From Mytilisepta virgata (lineage: Eukaryota > Mollusca > Bivalvia > Mytilida > Mytilidae): 64,000 nt of DNA. Below are positions 43,466 through 54,572 of this stretch, piece after piece. The DNA is taken from positions 45,202,841 to 45,266,840 of the forward strand of contig CM051513.1 of the NCBI GenBank assembly GCA_028015205.1. Direction: 5' to 3'. Position numbers and translations under genes: made by a program. Numbering within the stretch: the stretch's first letter is position 1; every line of letters begins with the position of its first letter. The notes under the pieces are model-generated. The model saw only the letters and a list, made by a program, of their open reading frames with translations, did not search any database and had not been told where the DNA came from.

Positions 43466-44695
43466 TACAAAGTCATAAAAATTGTATTTACATTTAATTT
43501 GCTACAGTAGTAGGTGAATGTTAATATAAAGAACCATACAAATACCAATGGAGGATTCAAATGTCAGAAACCCAAAATGGCAAAGACAAAACCAGGTTAC
43601 ACACAAGACAGCATAAAAAACAACTAAACTGCAATGATCAGCAACATGAACTCATGTTTAAACAGATGTACTAAGGTGTTCCAGAAGGGTAAGCAATTCC
43701 TGCTTGATATAACACACTTGTTGCATTGTCAATGATCACTTAATTAGTGAAGGCAACATCCGGTTAAGGATAAAAATACAAAAACTCTATGAAAAACCAA
43801 CACCTGTACTCATTTGAGAGAAAGAAAAACAGTGTATTTGTCTTATAAGATTTCTTGAGTGAACTTAATGTAAATTAGATGTCTTTAGTACAAAATTAAT
43901 GAACACACAATCGAAATTTCAGTCTTAAATTAAAGAACAGTTCAATACATATACATCACATACATGTACACGTAGCTGTAGTCATTGTGGTATAGGAACT
44001 TGATAGAGAAAGAAAGGATATAATGGAGAGAATGTGCATGCACATGTAATTCATAAAAAAGATTCAATGATATAACATGTACAGAATCTCATATATTGTT
44101 ACTTGTGTCTTGCATGTAGCACACTAGTACTGCAAATATGCCAAAGGATGTCAATTTTTTTCATAAAAGATGAACTAATGTATGTTCGCACGGGTGCTTG
44201 AAAACCTGGAAAGTACTTGAAATTTAAAATTGGAAATTAAGGCCTTGAAAGTACTTGAAATTCAAAGGAGGTCCTTGAAACTCCTTGAAAAACTGTTTTT
44301 GAAGAATAAAAAAAAATGGTTAAATTTTCTGTCATAAAAGTGTTTTTAATTAGTTTTCAGATCACTCGGTCTCGCGTTTATCGGTATTTTTGTCAAGACT
44401 TTATATAAGTTTCGCGTATTTTCCCTTTTCTAAAAATAGCTACTTTTCTGTGAAACCGGTGCGTAGTAATTTAATGCGGTCAAGAAATAAATCTCACTTT
44501 GCGTAAAAATTTTGGTAATTAAACGATCCAGATTGATTTTTTTGTAACTTAAATTAACCTTAACTAATAAAACATCTTTCATTTACTTGATTAAATGTAT
44601 TTTGCTGATGAATTTTAGTCACAGTGGGCAAACCGAAACTGAAAGTAGTTCGAAAGAACGTTGACGACATGCCTGGGAAATGTATTTAAATTTCT
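43466..44695. other. Intergenic: retroelement-like patch and CTTGAAA repeats
   Basis: 43545-43760 contains GTGTTCCAGAAGGGTAAGCA and CAATTCCTGCTT, matching the 3' flank of the reverse transcriptase at 54465-54500 (GTGCTCCGGAAGGGTAAGCA). 44195-44300 is built of degenerate CTTGAAA/TACTTGAAAT units. No gene seen. Confidence 0.45.
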
Positions 44696-44704
44696 TTAAT
44701 TTCT

Positions 44705-45896
44705 GTGCCCCCGTGTGGGTCCCGGGGACACAATAGAATAGGCCCACAGCTCCTCGGCTTGGCGTAAGAGGCCCCTAAAGAGGCGATATGTTTGCCGTGT
44801 GTCGCAAACCCGTGTCGGTAATAGGGAGTGTTCCTGGATGGCCGGAAAAACGGTTCCGATCACCATCTGGGGCACAATCTTTACCTAGACGGGAGGCCGG
44901 ATGGACGCGATTCGGTCAATCGGCTGTTCACATCAGTCCCTTTCGTAACACGTATTTATATATTTTTTTTTTATTATTTTTTTTCTCCCCAAACTGATTA
45001 ATCAAATTCCAAATTGCTGTTTGGCGGGATTGGTGTTGGCTAATGGGTCACAAACTTTAACAAGCTCAAAATTTCTTTACTTTTGAATTAGATCTTTATT
45101 TATTGCTATTATTTTTGTTTTATTATTTTCTTAATATTCAAATCTAAATTATGCCTCTCATTTGTATCAACTGTTTAAAATGTCTTTTTGGTTTTGCATT
45201 GGTTTTGAAATATTTAAACAACCAGCTCCAAAATTGGCTGGATTGCCCCGGTCTGGCCACTTACTGGTCATGTCTAGCCCTCTGCTGTTTTCTCTTGGTT
45301 GTTTGAAGAGACCCATATGAACCTTTTATGACACCTCGATACCATGGGTCGGGTTAGGGTGGTTTGCAGGTATCATATGAGATTGATGTTTTGGTTCTGG
45401 GGTCTCTGAAGATAGCCACTGACGGAAGCAGCGGAGAAGGCGGTGGCTTATGGGGTAAGGCTTCCTCGGCTTAATGAGGCCACATGTTTGCCGTGTGTGG
45501 ATACCCGTAAAGATAGAGGACGGGATCCTGGTGGTTGAAACACTTTGGCCCTTACTTTATCTGAAACGGGCGGTCGGATGGGTCCGGTCTCGATCAATCA
45601 GCTGGTCACGCCAAGCCCTTGAATCTAACCTGTTTCCAGAATGAACAACAGTAGTACCATGTTCAAGTTGGGTTTAAGAAGGCGGTGGCTTATGGATCAA
45701 TCGTGTAGATGTTGCCTTGGGCGGTTGAATCGTCAGGTAACCCCTGACACGAGGCATGCGCCTGTATAAAGTACTCTATGCGAGTATCTTGTCCTTGTAT
45801 CCCTAGTGTCTGTCGCATACGTGGCAGGCATACACCGTTTTGGTGCTGCTCCGAGGTGGGCGGGGAGCCAGGGCAACGAATCATTATACAATCACC
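44705..45896 (+). promoter_or_regulatory. LINE 5' untranslated region with duplicated modules
   Basis: ATGTTTGCCGTGTGT occurs at 44788 and 45484, each followed by a CCCGT and GGGA..CCTGG segment and then an ACGGGAGGCCGGATGG / ACGGGCGGTCGGATGG box and TCGATCAATC / TCGGTCAATC. A third module, AAGGCGGTGGCTTATGG, occurs near 45435 and 45678. LINE 5' regions normally hold an internal promoter; that role here is inferred. Confidence 0.6.
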
Positions 45897-47318
45897 ATGA
45901 ATATTGAACTAAACCAACCAAATTTAACATGTTCCAAAAGAAAACTTACAGACAGTGATGATGAAGGACCAAATCCGAAATCTCAAAATATATCTCCTAC
46001 AACCTTTCCCAAATTTTTGGTACTTACTAGTCTTGACCAGGATAAACCATTGACAAAATTATCACCATTTGTTTTACAAAAATATATTCAGAGCTGTGCA
46101 GGTGAAGTAAAAAAAGTTACTAAAATGAAAAATGGAAATTTACTCATAGAATGTGTTAGAGAACAGCAGTCAAAAAATCTTCTCTCTTTGACATCTATCT
46201 CCACTGTTAACATTTCTGTAACCGCCCATAGAACTCTAAATTCATGCCAAGGAATTATTCGTGACAGAGACCGTGACTTGTTAGATCTATCAGAGGAGGA
46301 AATTTGTGAAGAACTTAAATCTCAAAATGTGTCTAAAGTTAAAAGATTTACCAAAAGGATTGACAACAAAACAATTAAACTGAACACTTACCTTCTGACA
46401 TTTGAGCTCTCGACATTGCCTGAACACATCTATGTAGGACCCTACAGAATCAAGGTTGACAAATATGTGCCCAATCCTACCCGTTGTTTCAAATGCCAGA
46501 AGTTTGGACACGGTAGGAATTCATGCAGGGGCACAGAAAGGTGTGTCAAATGTTCTGTGGAGGGACATTCCAGTTTCGATTGTGAGGGCACTGTCAAGTG
46601 TTCAAACTGCGGACAGGATCACATGGCCAATTCTAGGACCTGTGAATTCTATAAAAAAGCAGTTGAAATTCAAAAAACAAAAGCTGCACGGGGTATTAGC
46701 TATCAAGAAGCCCGCAAAATCGTCTCTGCCACGAATAGTTCACAAAATGATAAAGGAAAAAAAATCGAAGATTTTTTAAATCAGGAAAGTTTGTGCGTTT
46801 TTAACGATAGATCGGACACCTACCTCCATCCAGGGAATGGTTGTTACTCGGCTATCGATCTAACGATTTGTGACCCTTCTTTATTATTGGACTATTCATG
46901 GCGAGTCCATGATGATCTGTGCGGAAGCGACCACTTTCCAATTATTTTGGAAAACTTGTTTCCCTCGTCCTCGGAGAGGGTTGCTCGCTGGAAATTTGAC
47001 AAAGCCAACTGGCCTTTGTTCGAGCAGCTCTGCCGAGAGGAACTAAACGCAGATTGTTTTGATAATGTGGTCAGTCCAGTTCTAAAATTTAAAGAATCGT
47101 TGGTATCGATAGCTGAGAGAACCATTCCTAAAACCTCGACAAATCCAAAACAATCCAGCAAGCCCTGGTTTGATGATGATTGTGAGGAAGCGAAGAAAGG
47201 TAGAAAAAAGGCCGAACGACGGTTTAACTTGCATCAAACCCAAGATAATTTAAGTCATTTCCGTATATTCCGTGCGAAAGCACGTAGAACATTTAAACAA
47301 AAGAGACGTAAGTCTTGA
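45897..47318 (+). pseudogene. LINE ORF1 fused to the C-terminus of the endonuclease
   Basis: The ATG at 45897 opens a 473-codon frame. Residues about 195-260 carry three zinc knuckles (CFKCQKFGHGRNSC, CVKCSVEGHSSFDC, CSNCGQDHMANSRTC), typical of the RNA-binding ORF1p. After about residue 290 the frame passes directly into the tail of an APE-type endonuclease (IDLTICDPSLLLDYSW, then GSDHFPIIL with the catalytic His of the SDH motif). The N-terminal and central endonuclease are missing, so an internal deletion has joined ORF1 and ORF2 in frame. The frame ends at a TGA (47316-47318) that interrupts an otherwise continuous ORF2 frame. Confidence 0.85.
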
Positions 47319-49989
47319 CAAAACTTCGTCTCTAAAATAAACTCCCATACACCAATGAATAAAGTTTGGAATTTCATACAAAAAATTAACGGTAAAAACA
47401 GAAAAAACAATCTTCACCATCTTAAAGATGACCAGAATCTTCTAACTTCTGAAAAGGACATATCAAATAAACTTGGAGAGACGTTTTCTAAGCATTCGTC
47501 CTCTCTAAATTACTCTCCAGAATTTCAACGAATCAAACATCGCACCGAAAAAACTAAACTAAACTTTAAATCTAAAAACATAGAAGACTACAACCGCCAT
47601 TTCTCTTTGGATGAACTCAAAAATTCTCTTTCAAAGGCCCATGACGCAGCATGTGGCCCTGATGATATTCATTATAAACTTCTGAACCATCTTCCTGATA
47701 CATCATTACAAACACTTTTGGATTTATTAAATAACATTTGGGAAACTGGTGACTTGCCCTCTCTGTGGAAGCTTGCAACAGTTGTCGCTATTCCAAAACC
47801 GGGGAAGGATCATTTTGAACCGTCGAATTATCGGCCAATTGCCCTCACAAGTTGCGTTTGCAAGACAATGGAACGGATGATCAACGACCGCCTTGTCTGG
47901 TTTCTAGAGGCCAATGGCCTCCTGTCTAATATACAGTGTGGATTCCGACAAGGCAGAAGCACGTTAGATCATCTTGTTCGCTTCGAAAGTTTTATACGCA
48001 ACGGGTTTGCTAAGGGTGAACACGTTGTGTCGGTCTTTTTCGATCTTGAAAAAGCATACGACACCACGTGGAAATATGGTATTTTAAAAGATCTAAACGA
48101 TATGGGGTTGAAAGGTAGGTTACCTACCTTTATTGATAATTTTTTGTCTAACAGACAGTTCAAGGTAAAAGTTAATACTACATTGTCTGACACTTTTGAA
48201 CAAGAGATGGGTGTTCCTCAGGGAAGCATTCTTTCTGTTACTTTATTTAGCATTAAAATAAATAGTTTAGCTAAAACGTTACAAAAGGATGTTGAGGGTT
48301 CTCTTTATGTTGACGATTTTCTGATATGTTATAGAGCTAAAAACATGAACAATATAGAAAGACAATTACAATTGTCTTTAAACAAAATTGAAAAATGGGC
48401 TATAGAAAATGGTTTTAGGTTTTCCAGCTCCAAAACTGTTTGCATGCATTTTTGCAATAAACGCAAAATGCATTTAGACCCTGAGCTAAAACTCAATAAC
48501 TCGCCTATTAAAGTTGATAAGGAAACCAAATTTCTTGGACTTCTGTTCGATAGTAAACTCACCTTTCTACCCCATATTAAAATGCTAAAAGCTAAATGTT
48601 TGAAAGCATTGGATATTTTAAAAGTTGTTTCCAGCACTGACTGGGGTGCTGATAAAACTATTTTATTAAATTTATATCAATCTTTAGTAAGATAAAAACT
48701 TGATTATGGTTCCATTATATATGGATCTGCTCGCAAATCCTATGTAAAAATTCTAGATACGGTTCACCACCAAGGCCTACTTTTGGCCTTGGGGGCGTTC
48801 AGAACATCTCCCGTAGAAAGTTTATATGTAGAGGCGAACGAGCCGTCTCTTTACAACCGTAGAATAAAACTTGGTCTACAATATTTAACCAAGCTGAAAG
48901 CCTATCCTTCAAATCCTGCCTACGACTGTGTTTTCAACCCTCTCTATGAGGATATATTTGAACAACAAGAAAACAAAATTCCTCCGTTTGGTATCCGGAT
49001 GAAACCGCATATTTCTGGTTCTAACATCAACCTTGATGAAATTGCCCCTATTAATATACCTCAATCACCACCCTGGCTTGTACCCAAACCAATGTTTATT
49101 TTTGACCTTAGAAAACATAAAAAGTCCGAAACAAACCCTATTCTAATTCAGCAACATTTTGCTGAAATAAAATCAAAATTTGCATTTCATGACTCTATTT
49201 ACACTGATGGATCTAAGGACGGAGACAAAGTAGCTGCTGCAGCAGTCCACGGACAGCAGGCAGCAACTCTCCGTCTTCCATCTTCCAGTTCAATATTTAC
49301 TGCAGAAGCTAGAGCCATCATTCTTGCTTTGCAATTTGTCAGAACGTCTGAAACTGACATTCCTTATATGCTCAGATTCTCTTTCATGTTTATTGGCTAT
49401 AGAAGGTCAGAAATATAAAAACCCTTTAATTGCCCATATTATTGAGTTCTATAAAAGACTTGTCCAAATGGGCAAAGAAATAGTTTTTATCTGGATACCA
49501 AGTCATATTGGTATCCGAGGAAACACAGTCGTAGATAGTATAGCGAAGAATGCTTTAGATGACCCAGTTACTAATATGTCAGTGCCTTATACCGATTTTA
49601 AACCTTTGATTTATAAATATGTTGTACTTCTGTGGCAGTCTCAGTGGGATCTGCTTACAGACAATAAATTGCATCATATTGAGCCAACTGTTGGCACAAG
49701 TATTTGTTTCTTCGGCAGAAGCCGGAGAGAACAAGTGGTTTTAACTAGATGTCGCATTGGCCACACCAGGACGACTCATTCTTTTATTTTAGAGAGTGAG
49801 CCGCCTCCTGAGTGTATTCCGTGTCAATGTCGACATAGTATTAAACATCTTTTAATTGACTGTGTAGATAAATCCGACATTATTAGTCGGTACTACACAG
49901 TCAACAATATGAAAGACTTGTTTACAAAGGTTGCTGGCAACCGTATTTTACAGTATTTGAAAGACGTTGGACTGTATTCGAGAATATAG
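47319..49989 (+). pseudogene. LINE ORF2: reverse transcriptase and RNase H, broken
   Basis: The same frame continues from the upstream TGA through RT blocks (AIPKPGKDHFEPSNYRPIAL, GFRQGRSTLDHL, FFDLEKAYDT, MGVPQGSILS, YVDDFLICY at about 48305-48335). A TAA at 48693-48695 interrupts RT, after which the frame resumes (LDYGSIIYGSARKSY). RNase H follows with DSIYTDGSKDG, AEARAIILAL, CSDSLSCLLA and GNTVVDSIAK, giving the D-E-D-D set. A one-base shift near 49375-49400 separates the second and third of these. The end is CRHSIKHLLIDC. RT copies LINE RNA at the nicked target; here it is inactive. Confidence 0.9.
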
Positions 49990-50300
49990 TCTAACATTCT
50001 TGAGTAGAGTCCAATAATTTTAAAAATTTGTTTTGAATGATATAATTTATTTAATAGCGTATCTGTGATATTATATTCCAAATTTCGTCTGTGATATTAT
50101 TTTTGATTTTGATGTTTGTCATTATGCGGTTTCATCCGGATGTATTGTTTTATTGTTTTATTTTCTCCTTAAATATTATTTGTAAATAGTTCATTCGTTT
50201 TAGATGGTATTTGTTTTAATTATACTTAATTTCATTAGTTCTCGCCGTGATATGGCTTAAATGTCGCCCACACGGCGTAAAACAATAATCAATCAATCAA

Positions 50301-50950
50301 TTAATTTCTATGCATGAATACCATATTCAATACCTATATTTGCATGAATCTCCTTATTGGGAGATTATGTTTTCCCGCTTTTTATCAAAATCTCCCTATT
50401 GAGAGATTGTTTTTCCCGCTCTTTAATTGCAATCTCCTGATCGGGGAGTTGTTTTTAAAAAATATTTTCATCAAGAGCTTTGTATAATAGAAAAAAGATA
50501 ACTCATTGCATTGAAATGTCTTATTTTGAATTGGTAAGACAAATACAGGAATAAAGAAATGAATATGGATGGGGGGAGCACAAGGAACCTTACCAATAAT
50601 ATTTCAGAGCACTGTGAATGGGTAATTAATTAGATTTGTTTATTTAATTTTTATCACTGTGACAGATTGTCAAAGTTAGATTACCACATGCATGAACCAT
50701 GCATAAACATCAAAAATTTGTATGCTTTAATGATTGATATTCGTGTTATTAGTGTAAGAGAATAGTCTTTGAGAAACTAGAGAAAGTAAAACTTTTGGAT
50801 ATATTAAACTTAAACCTGTATATAAAATAACTTGTCATAAAAAAAATGGTAACAACAAGAATAAAGTTACAGGGTATAAATTTAAGTTTATTAATACATG
50901 TGATGGATAATGGTGTTACATGAAGTTGACACCATTTGTATATGTTTCAG
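50301..50950. other. Palindromic CTCC/GGAG motifs and intron-like DNA
   Basis: 50345-50450 holds CTCCTTATTGGGAG, CTCCCTATTGAGAG and CTCCTGATCGGGGAG, each followed by TTTTCCCGC or similar; related units recur at 52125-52342. The stretch ends in TATGTTTCAG, the acceptor for the HIRAN exon. Confidence 0.5.
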
Positions 50951-51368
50951 GTACCATCATTATCAAGTAAAGTCTGCTATTGGTGCTATCTTTGCAATTT
51001 TCTGTGGGCCAGAGCCCAACAACCCATTCGATAGATATGCTGTTTTGTTGAAAGCTCCAGTTAATGTTTCAAGCAATATATTAACTCTTGAAACAAGACC
51101 TCAACCAAGAAGACAAACTGTTCAGGAAATTTTAGGGAAAATAGTGGGTCATGTGCCAAAACATTTATGCAATGCCACAAGTGCCAACTTGCGTATTCAC
51201 AGAACTTTAAGGCATGATGTGTGTTTTTACACTGGTGAAATGGAGCACGATAGACTTGGTCCAAAGTTAAAATGTTTTTACCTTTTAGAATTTGATGCTA
51301 ATGTAGACATTTTAACAATTGCAAACTTCGTTCGAAACCATGTAGACCCAGATAACATGTTTTTGTAA
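50951..51368 (+). CDS. HIRAN-like domain protein, terminal exon
   Basis: Follows TATATGTTTCAG and reads open to a TAA at 51366-51368. The sequence has the HIRAN pattern: GPEPNNPFDRYAVLL, then EILGKIVGHVPKHLC, then FYLLEFD. HIRAN domains (as in HLTF/Rad5) are OB/SH3-like folds that bind 3' DNA ends and occur in repair proteins and in many mobile-element-derived proteins. Only this last exon is in view. Upstream exons were not found, and the LINE lies where an intron would be. The frame is intact. The HIRAN call is from motif memory. Confidence 0.6.
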
Positions 51369-52119
51369 ATAAACTAATGGAAGAAACAGAATCAAATTTC
51401 CTACTGCTTTCGTTGCTACTAATCGTCCAAACATACTGACTGATACTTGCATTGTTCTGCTTTTAATTATATTCAAAATTAGCCAGAAATACTATTTTCC
51501 TTTCTGGTACAGACCATTATGGTACAACATATACAGGGATAACTATAAATTGTTATTAAAATCCAAACTATTTTCAGTGAACATAAAACAGGTATACATA
51601 AGCTATTCTATGGACAAATGAGATCTATTCAAAGATGTCTACATGTAAATTGGTTGGGGTCACTATGTCAGACGGTATAGTGCAACATATTCCTATTCTG
51701 CTATTCTGTGTGGCTGGTAGGTCACTGTTCTGGGGCGACTGGGATAAAGAATTTCATGCTGTTTCCTCTTGCAGTCACTGTTGTTTTTAACATATAATGT
51801 AATGTTAGAAATACAAGGTTACCCAGTTAATTTAAAAACTTCAAAACAAAATTAAATTCTACTTGTAATCTAAAAATAAAGGGATATGGAGTATATTATA
51901 TGCATGACAAAAACTCACGTTATAAATATTGAAATAAAACAAAGCAAAGGAACAGCGCTTTTATTGCTGTTCTTCGTCCTAAAGTCACAGGGAGGCCTTA
52001 AACAGTTAAACTCATTTTGGTGGGGTTGGCAACCATCAACTTGTGCAAGAAATGTAATTATATTAAACCTATTGCATGTACTTGTATTGGGAAATTGTTT
52101 CTTAGATTAGAAGCATGTC
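51369..52119. other. 3' flank, no gene seen
   Basis: Begins with the likely 3' untranslated region of the HIRAN exon. AT-rich DNA follows with short unsupported ORFs. Confidence 0.3.
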
Positions 52120-52342
52120 TCAAACTGACAGTCTCCCGATTGGCAGACAATCTTCCAATTAGGAGAGAATATCCCAATTGGGAGATTATTAATTTAAGAA
52201 TTATATCTTTAGTTTGATAGTCTCCTGATTGGGAGATATTCTCCCGATCAGGAGAGAATACCCCAATTGGGAAATTATTAATTTAAGAATTATATCTTTT
52301 GTTTCATTGTCTCCTGATTGGGAGACATTCTCCCGATCAGGA
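52120..52342 (+). repeat. ~85 bp tandem units with CTCCCGATCAGGAG-type palindromes
   Basis: Nearly three units, each with GTCTCC(T/C)GATTGG(G/C)AGA, CTCCCGATCAGGAGAGAATA, CCAATTGGGA and ATTATTAATTTAAGAATTAT. Each core is a self-complementary hairpin. The last unit is split by the SINE below and resumes at 52692. Confidence 0.8.
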
Positions 52343-52691
52343 TGGATGAATTATTGTTTAACGTCCAGTGGCAACCAGGTGCATATCAGGACGAGAACAT
52401 GTTGATATAATGAATATGATCCCTACTTTGTACTAGACCGACACGCTAAGTCGGATTTTTAATGTGCTACCTCACGAGGTAAACTGTCCGCAGGAAGACA
52501 TATCACCTCACTCGGACACATTAAATGACTCCGAGCCGACCAGTCTTTGCTCTTACTCCTAGATGCCGCGTGCTTGGCGGAGAAGCAGCAAATACCAATT
52601 TTAATGTCTTTGGTTTGACCCGGCCGGGGATCGAACCCGCGACCTTCCACACTCGGGGCGAGCACGCTACCACGAGACCACTGAGGCGGTT
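52343..52691 (-). mobile_element. tRNA-derived SINE with 15 bp target-site duplication
   Basis: On the minus strand the head (52691 downward) reads like a tRNA gene: A-box-like TGGTCTCGTGGTAGCGTG and B box GGTTCGATCCC, followed by CCGGCCGGGTC. The body ends with ACCTGGTTGCCACTGGACG and TTAAACAATAATTCATCCAT. TTCTCCCGATCAGGA flanks it at 52328-52342 and 52692-52706, although this motif is also part of the surrounding repeat. The tail resembles the LINE and 55 bp stub ends (CGGCGTTAAACAACAATC). RNA polymerase III promoter function is inferred from the boxes. Confidence 0.85.
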
Positions 52692-52753
52692 TTCTCCCGA
52701 TCAGGAGAGAATCTCCGTTTTCGTGAATAATTCCTAGCTGTAAGGGGGTTAAC

Positions 52754-52878
52754 TATTTCTGGAATAGCCCATTGTAGCTCCGCTAAGTCAAAAGATATTA
52801 CAGGAGCTACATTATTGTAGCTAGGTAAATATGTATTTTAGTTATCACTTGACAACATGAAACAAACGCCTTGAACAA
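52754..52878 (+). repeat. Short dispersed repeat E5, copy 2
   Basis: TATTTCTGGAATAGC through GTCAAAAGATATTACAGGAG to ACGCCTTGAACAA, matching 10221-10400 with internal deletion. Confidence 0.6.
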
Positions 52879-52914
52879 AAAATGAATTTAACTAGATGTA
52901 CTGTGAGCTTTGAT

Positions 52915-53890
52915 GTCCAATTATCTCCGTTGTGTGATATTGGAAAGCAAAGATTTTTCTTCCTGCACATCGTTGGATGATGTACTTCCTTTCTGTAAAG
53001 TTTCGTTGAAATCCATTGAGCGGTCTAGGAGGAGTTGCGCTTACGAGGTTCATATATAATGTATAAGCCAAAAATAATAGAAGTCCAATTATCTCCCTTG
53101 TGTGATATCGGAAAGCAAAGATTTTTCTTCATGCACATCTTTGGATGATGTACTTCCTTTCTGTAAAGTTTCGTTGAAATCCATTGAGCGGTCTAGGAGG
53201 AGTTGCGCTTACGAGGTTCATATATAATGTATAAGCCAAAAATAATAGAAGTCCAATTATCTCCCTTGTGTGACATCGGAAAGCAAAGATATTTCTTCAT
53301 GCACATCTTTGGATGATGTATTTCCTTTCTGTAAAGTTTCATTGAAATCCATCGAGCGGTCTAGGAGGAGTTGCGCTTACGAGGTTCATATATAATGTAT
53401 AAGCCAAAAATAATAGAAGTCCAATTATCTCCCTTGTGTGATATCGGAAAGCAAAGATTTTTCTTCATGCACATCTTTGGATGATGTACTTCCTTTCTGT
53501 AAAGTTTCGTTGAAATCCATTGAGCGGTCTAGGAGGAGTTGCGCTTACGAGGTTCATATATAATGTATAAGCCAAAAATAATAGAAGTCCAATTATCTCC
53601 CTTGTGTGACATCGGAAAGCAAAGATATTTCTTCATGCACATCTTTGGATGATGTATTTCCTTTCTGTAAAGTTTCATTGAAATCCATCGAGCGGTCTAG
53701 GAGGAGTTGCGCTTACGAGGTTCATATATAATGTATAAGCCAAAAATAATAGAAGTCCAATTATCTCCCTTGTGTGATATCGGAAAGCAAAGATTTTTCT
53801 TCATGCACATCTTTGGATGATGTACTTCCTTTCTGTAAAGTTTCGTTGAAATCCATTGAGCGGTCTAGGAGGAGTTGCGCTTACAAGATA
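52915..53890 (+). repeat. 168 bp tandem array (homogenised E3 family)
   Basis: AAGTCCAATTATCTCCCTTG recurs at 53081, 53249, 53417, 53585 and 53753, exactly 168 bases apart, with a partial unit on each side. Units contain TTTCGTTGAAATCCATTGAG, CGGTCTAGGAGGAGTTGCG and CTTACGAGGTTCATATATAA. Units alternate between two slightly different versions (TGATATCGG/TGACATCGG), implying a 336 bp higher-order unit. Non-coding. Confidence 0.92.
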
Positions 53891-53965
53891 TATGGACAGA
53901 CGGACAGACGGACGGACAAGGTGATTCCTATATACCCCCCCAAACTTTGTTTGCGGGGGGTCTAA
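53891..53965 (+). repeat. Right end of the 168 bp-array element, hairpin
   Basis: GGACAGACGGACAGACGGAC minisatellite, then an inverted repeat CCCCCCCAAAC-TTT-GTTTGCGGGGGG (53935-53960) followed by TCTAATAAT. The older relative at 26555-26605 has the corresponding ACCCC..TTTGTTAGC..GGGGGG layout. Confidence 0.6.
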
Positions 53966-53968
53966 TAA

Positions 53969-54065
53969 TCTGTATACTTTGACCCCGGGGATTTCTTATA
54001 AAATTTAATTCCAGTATTCATCATATGAACTCTGCTAATTGTACAGTTCGTCTACCTCATAAATG
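53969..54065 (+). repeat. Dispersed ~100 bp repeat E6, copy 2
   Basis: CTGTATACTTTGACCCCGGG, CAGTATTCATCATATGAACT and ACAGTTCGTCTACCTCATAA match 31240-31341. Confidence 0.7.
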
Positions 54066-54289
54066 TACCAACAAGTATCAACTGCTTAAATTATACAGAA
54101 GACTGTCGTTCGTCAAGTTATTAAAGTAACAATCATTTGATTATTTCAGGAATCAGGGTTGGGGTGGAGAGGGGGGATTTAAGTGTTATTTTTCAGTGGC
54201 TTTGCATTATTTTGTGTTGTAGAATATTCGTTTTCATCATATCTTATATCATTCTTATGCAAGCTTATTTACTTTCAGCTCTTACCATG

Positions 54290-54572
54290 TTGAAAATCAG
54301 AAGTATAAAAAGGACAAATATACCTAAGGAGCAATCAAAAAAACGTAATCCATTGGACAGACAAACCCGGGAAGACAACTGAACAACCACAAGCACAACA
54401 AATAAACACAGAAAACTCAAAACAATGAACAACACGAACTCCTATAAAAACCAGGAGTGAACCCAGGTGCTCCGGAAGGGTAAGCAGTTCCTGCTCCGTA
54501 TACGGCACCCGTCGTGAAGTTCAACAAAGTCAATCCGGTGGAAGTCACAAATCGGCGGAGGCACATGAAAGG
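54290..54572 (-). other. 3' flank of the reverse transcriptase element
   Basis: Read on the minus strand, this follows the stop of the RT fragment. It contains GTGCCGTATACGGAGCAGGA and CTGCTTACCCTTCCGGAGCA, then CACCTGGGTTCACTCCTGG. A diverged copy of the CCGGAAGGGTAAGCA block lies near 43680. Confidence 0.5.

Larger units (their letters stand above)
44705..50300 (+). mobile_element. I/jockey-type LINE, nearly complete, with TSD
   Basis: TTAATTTCT at 44696-44704 and 50301-50309 looks like a target-site duplication, with similarity continuing as GTGC/ATGC. Order: GC-richer 5' untranslated region with duplicated modules (44705-45896), ORF1 with CCHC knuckles, C-terminal endonuclease fragment, reverse transcriptase, RNase H, 3' region ending CCACACGGCGTAAAACAATA and (ATCA)n. 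An ORF1-endonuclease fusion, two in-frame stops and a frameshift inactivate it. EN, RT and RNase H together with a CCHC ORF1 fit the I/jockey group; the exact clade is uncertain. Confidence 0.88.

Noticed and set aside
52610..52691. Functional tRNA gene
   Set aside because: The tRNA-like A and B boxes belong to a SINE head: no clean cloverleaf or acceptor stem was confirmed, a long body follows, and target-site duplications flank the unit.
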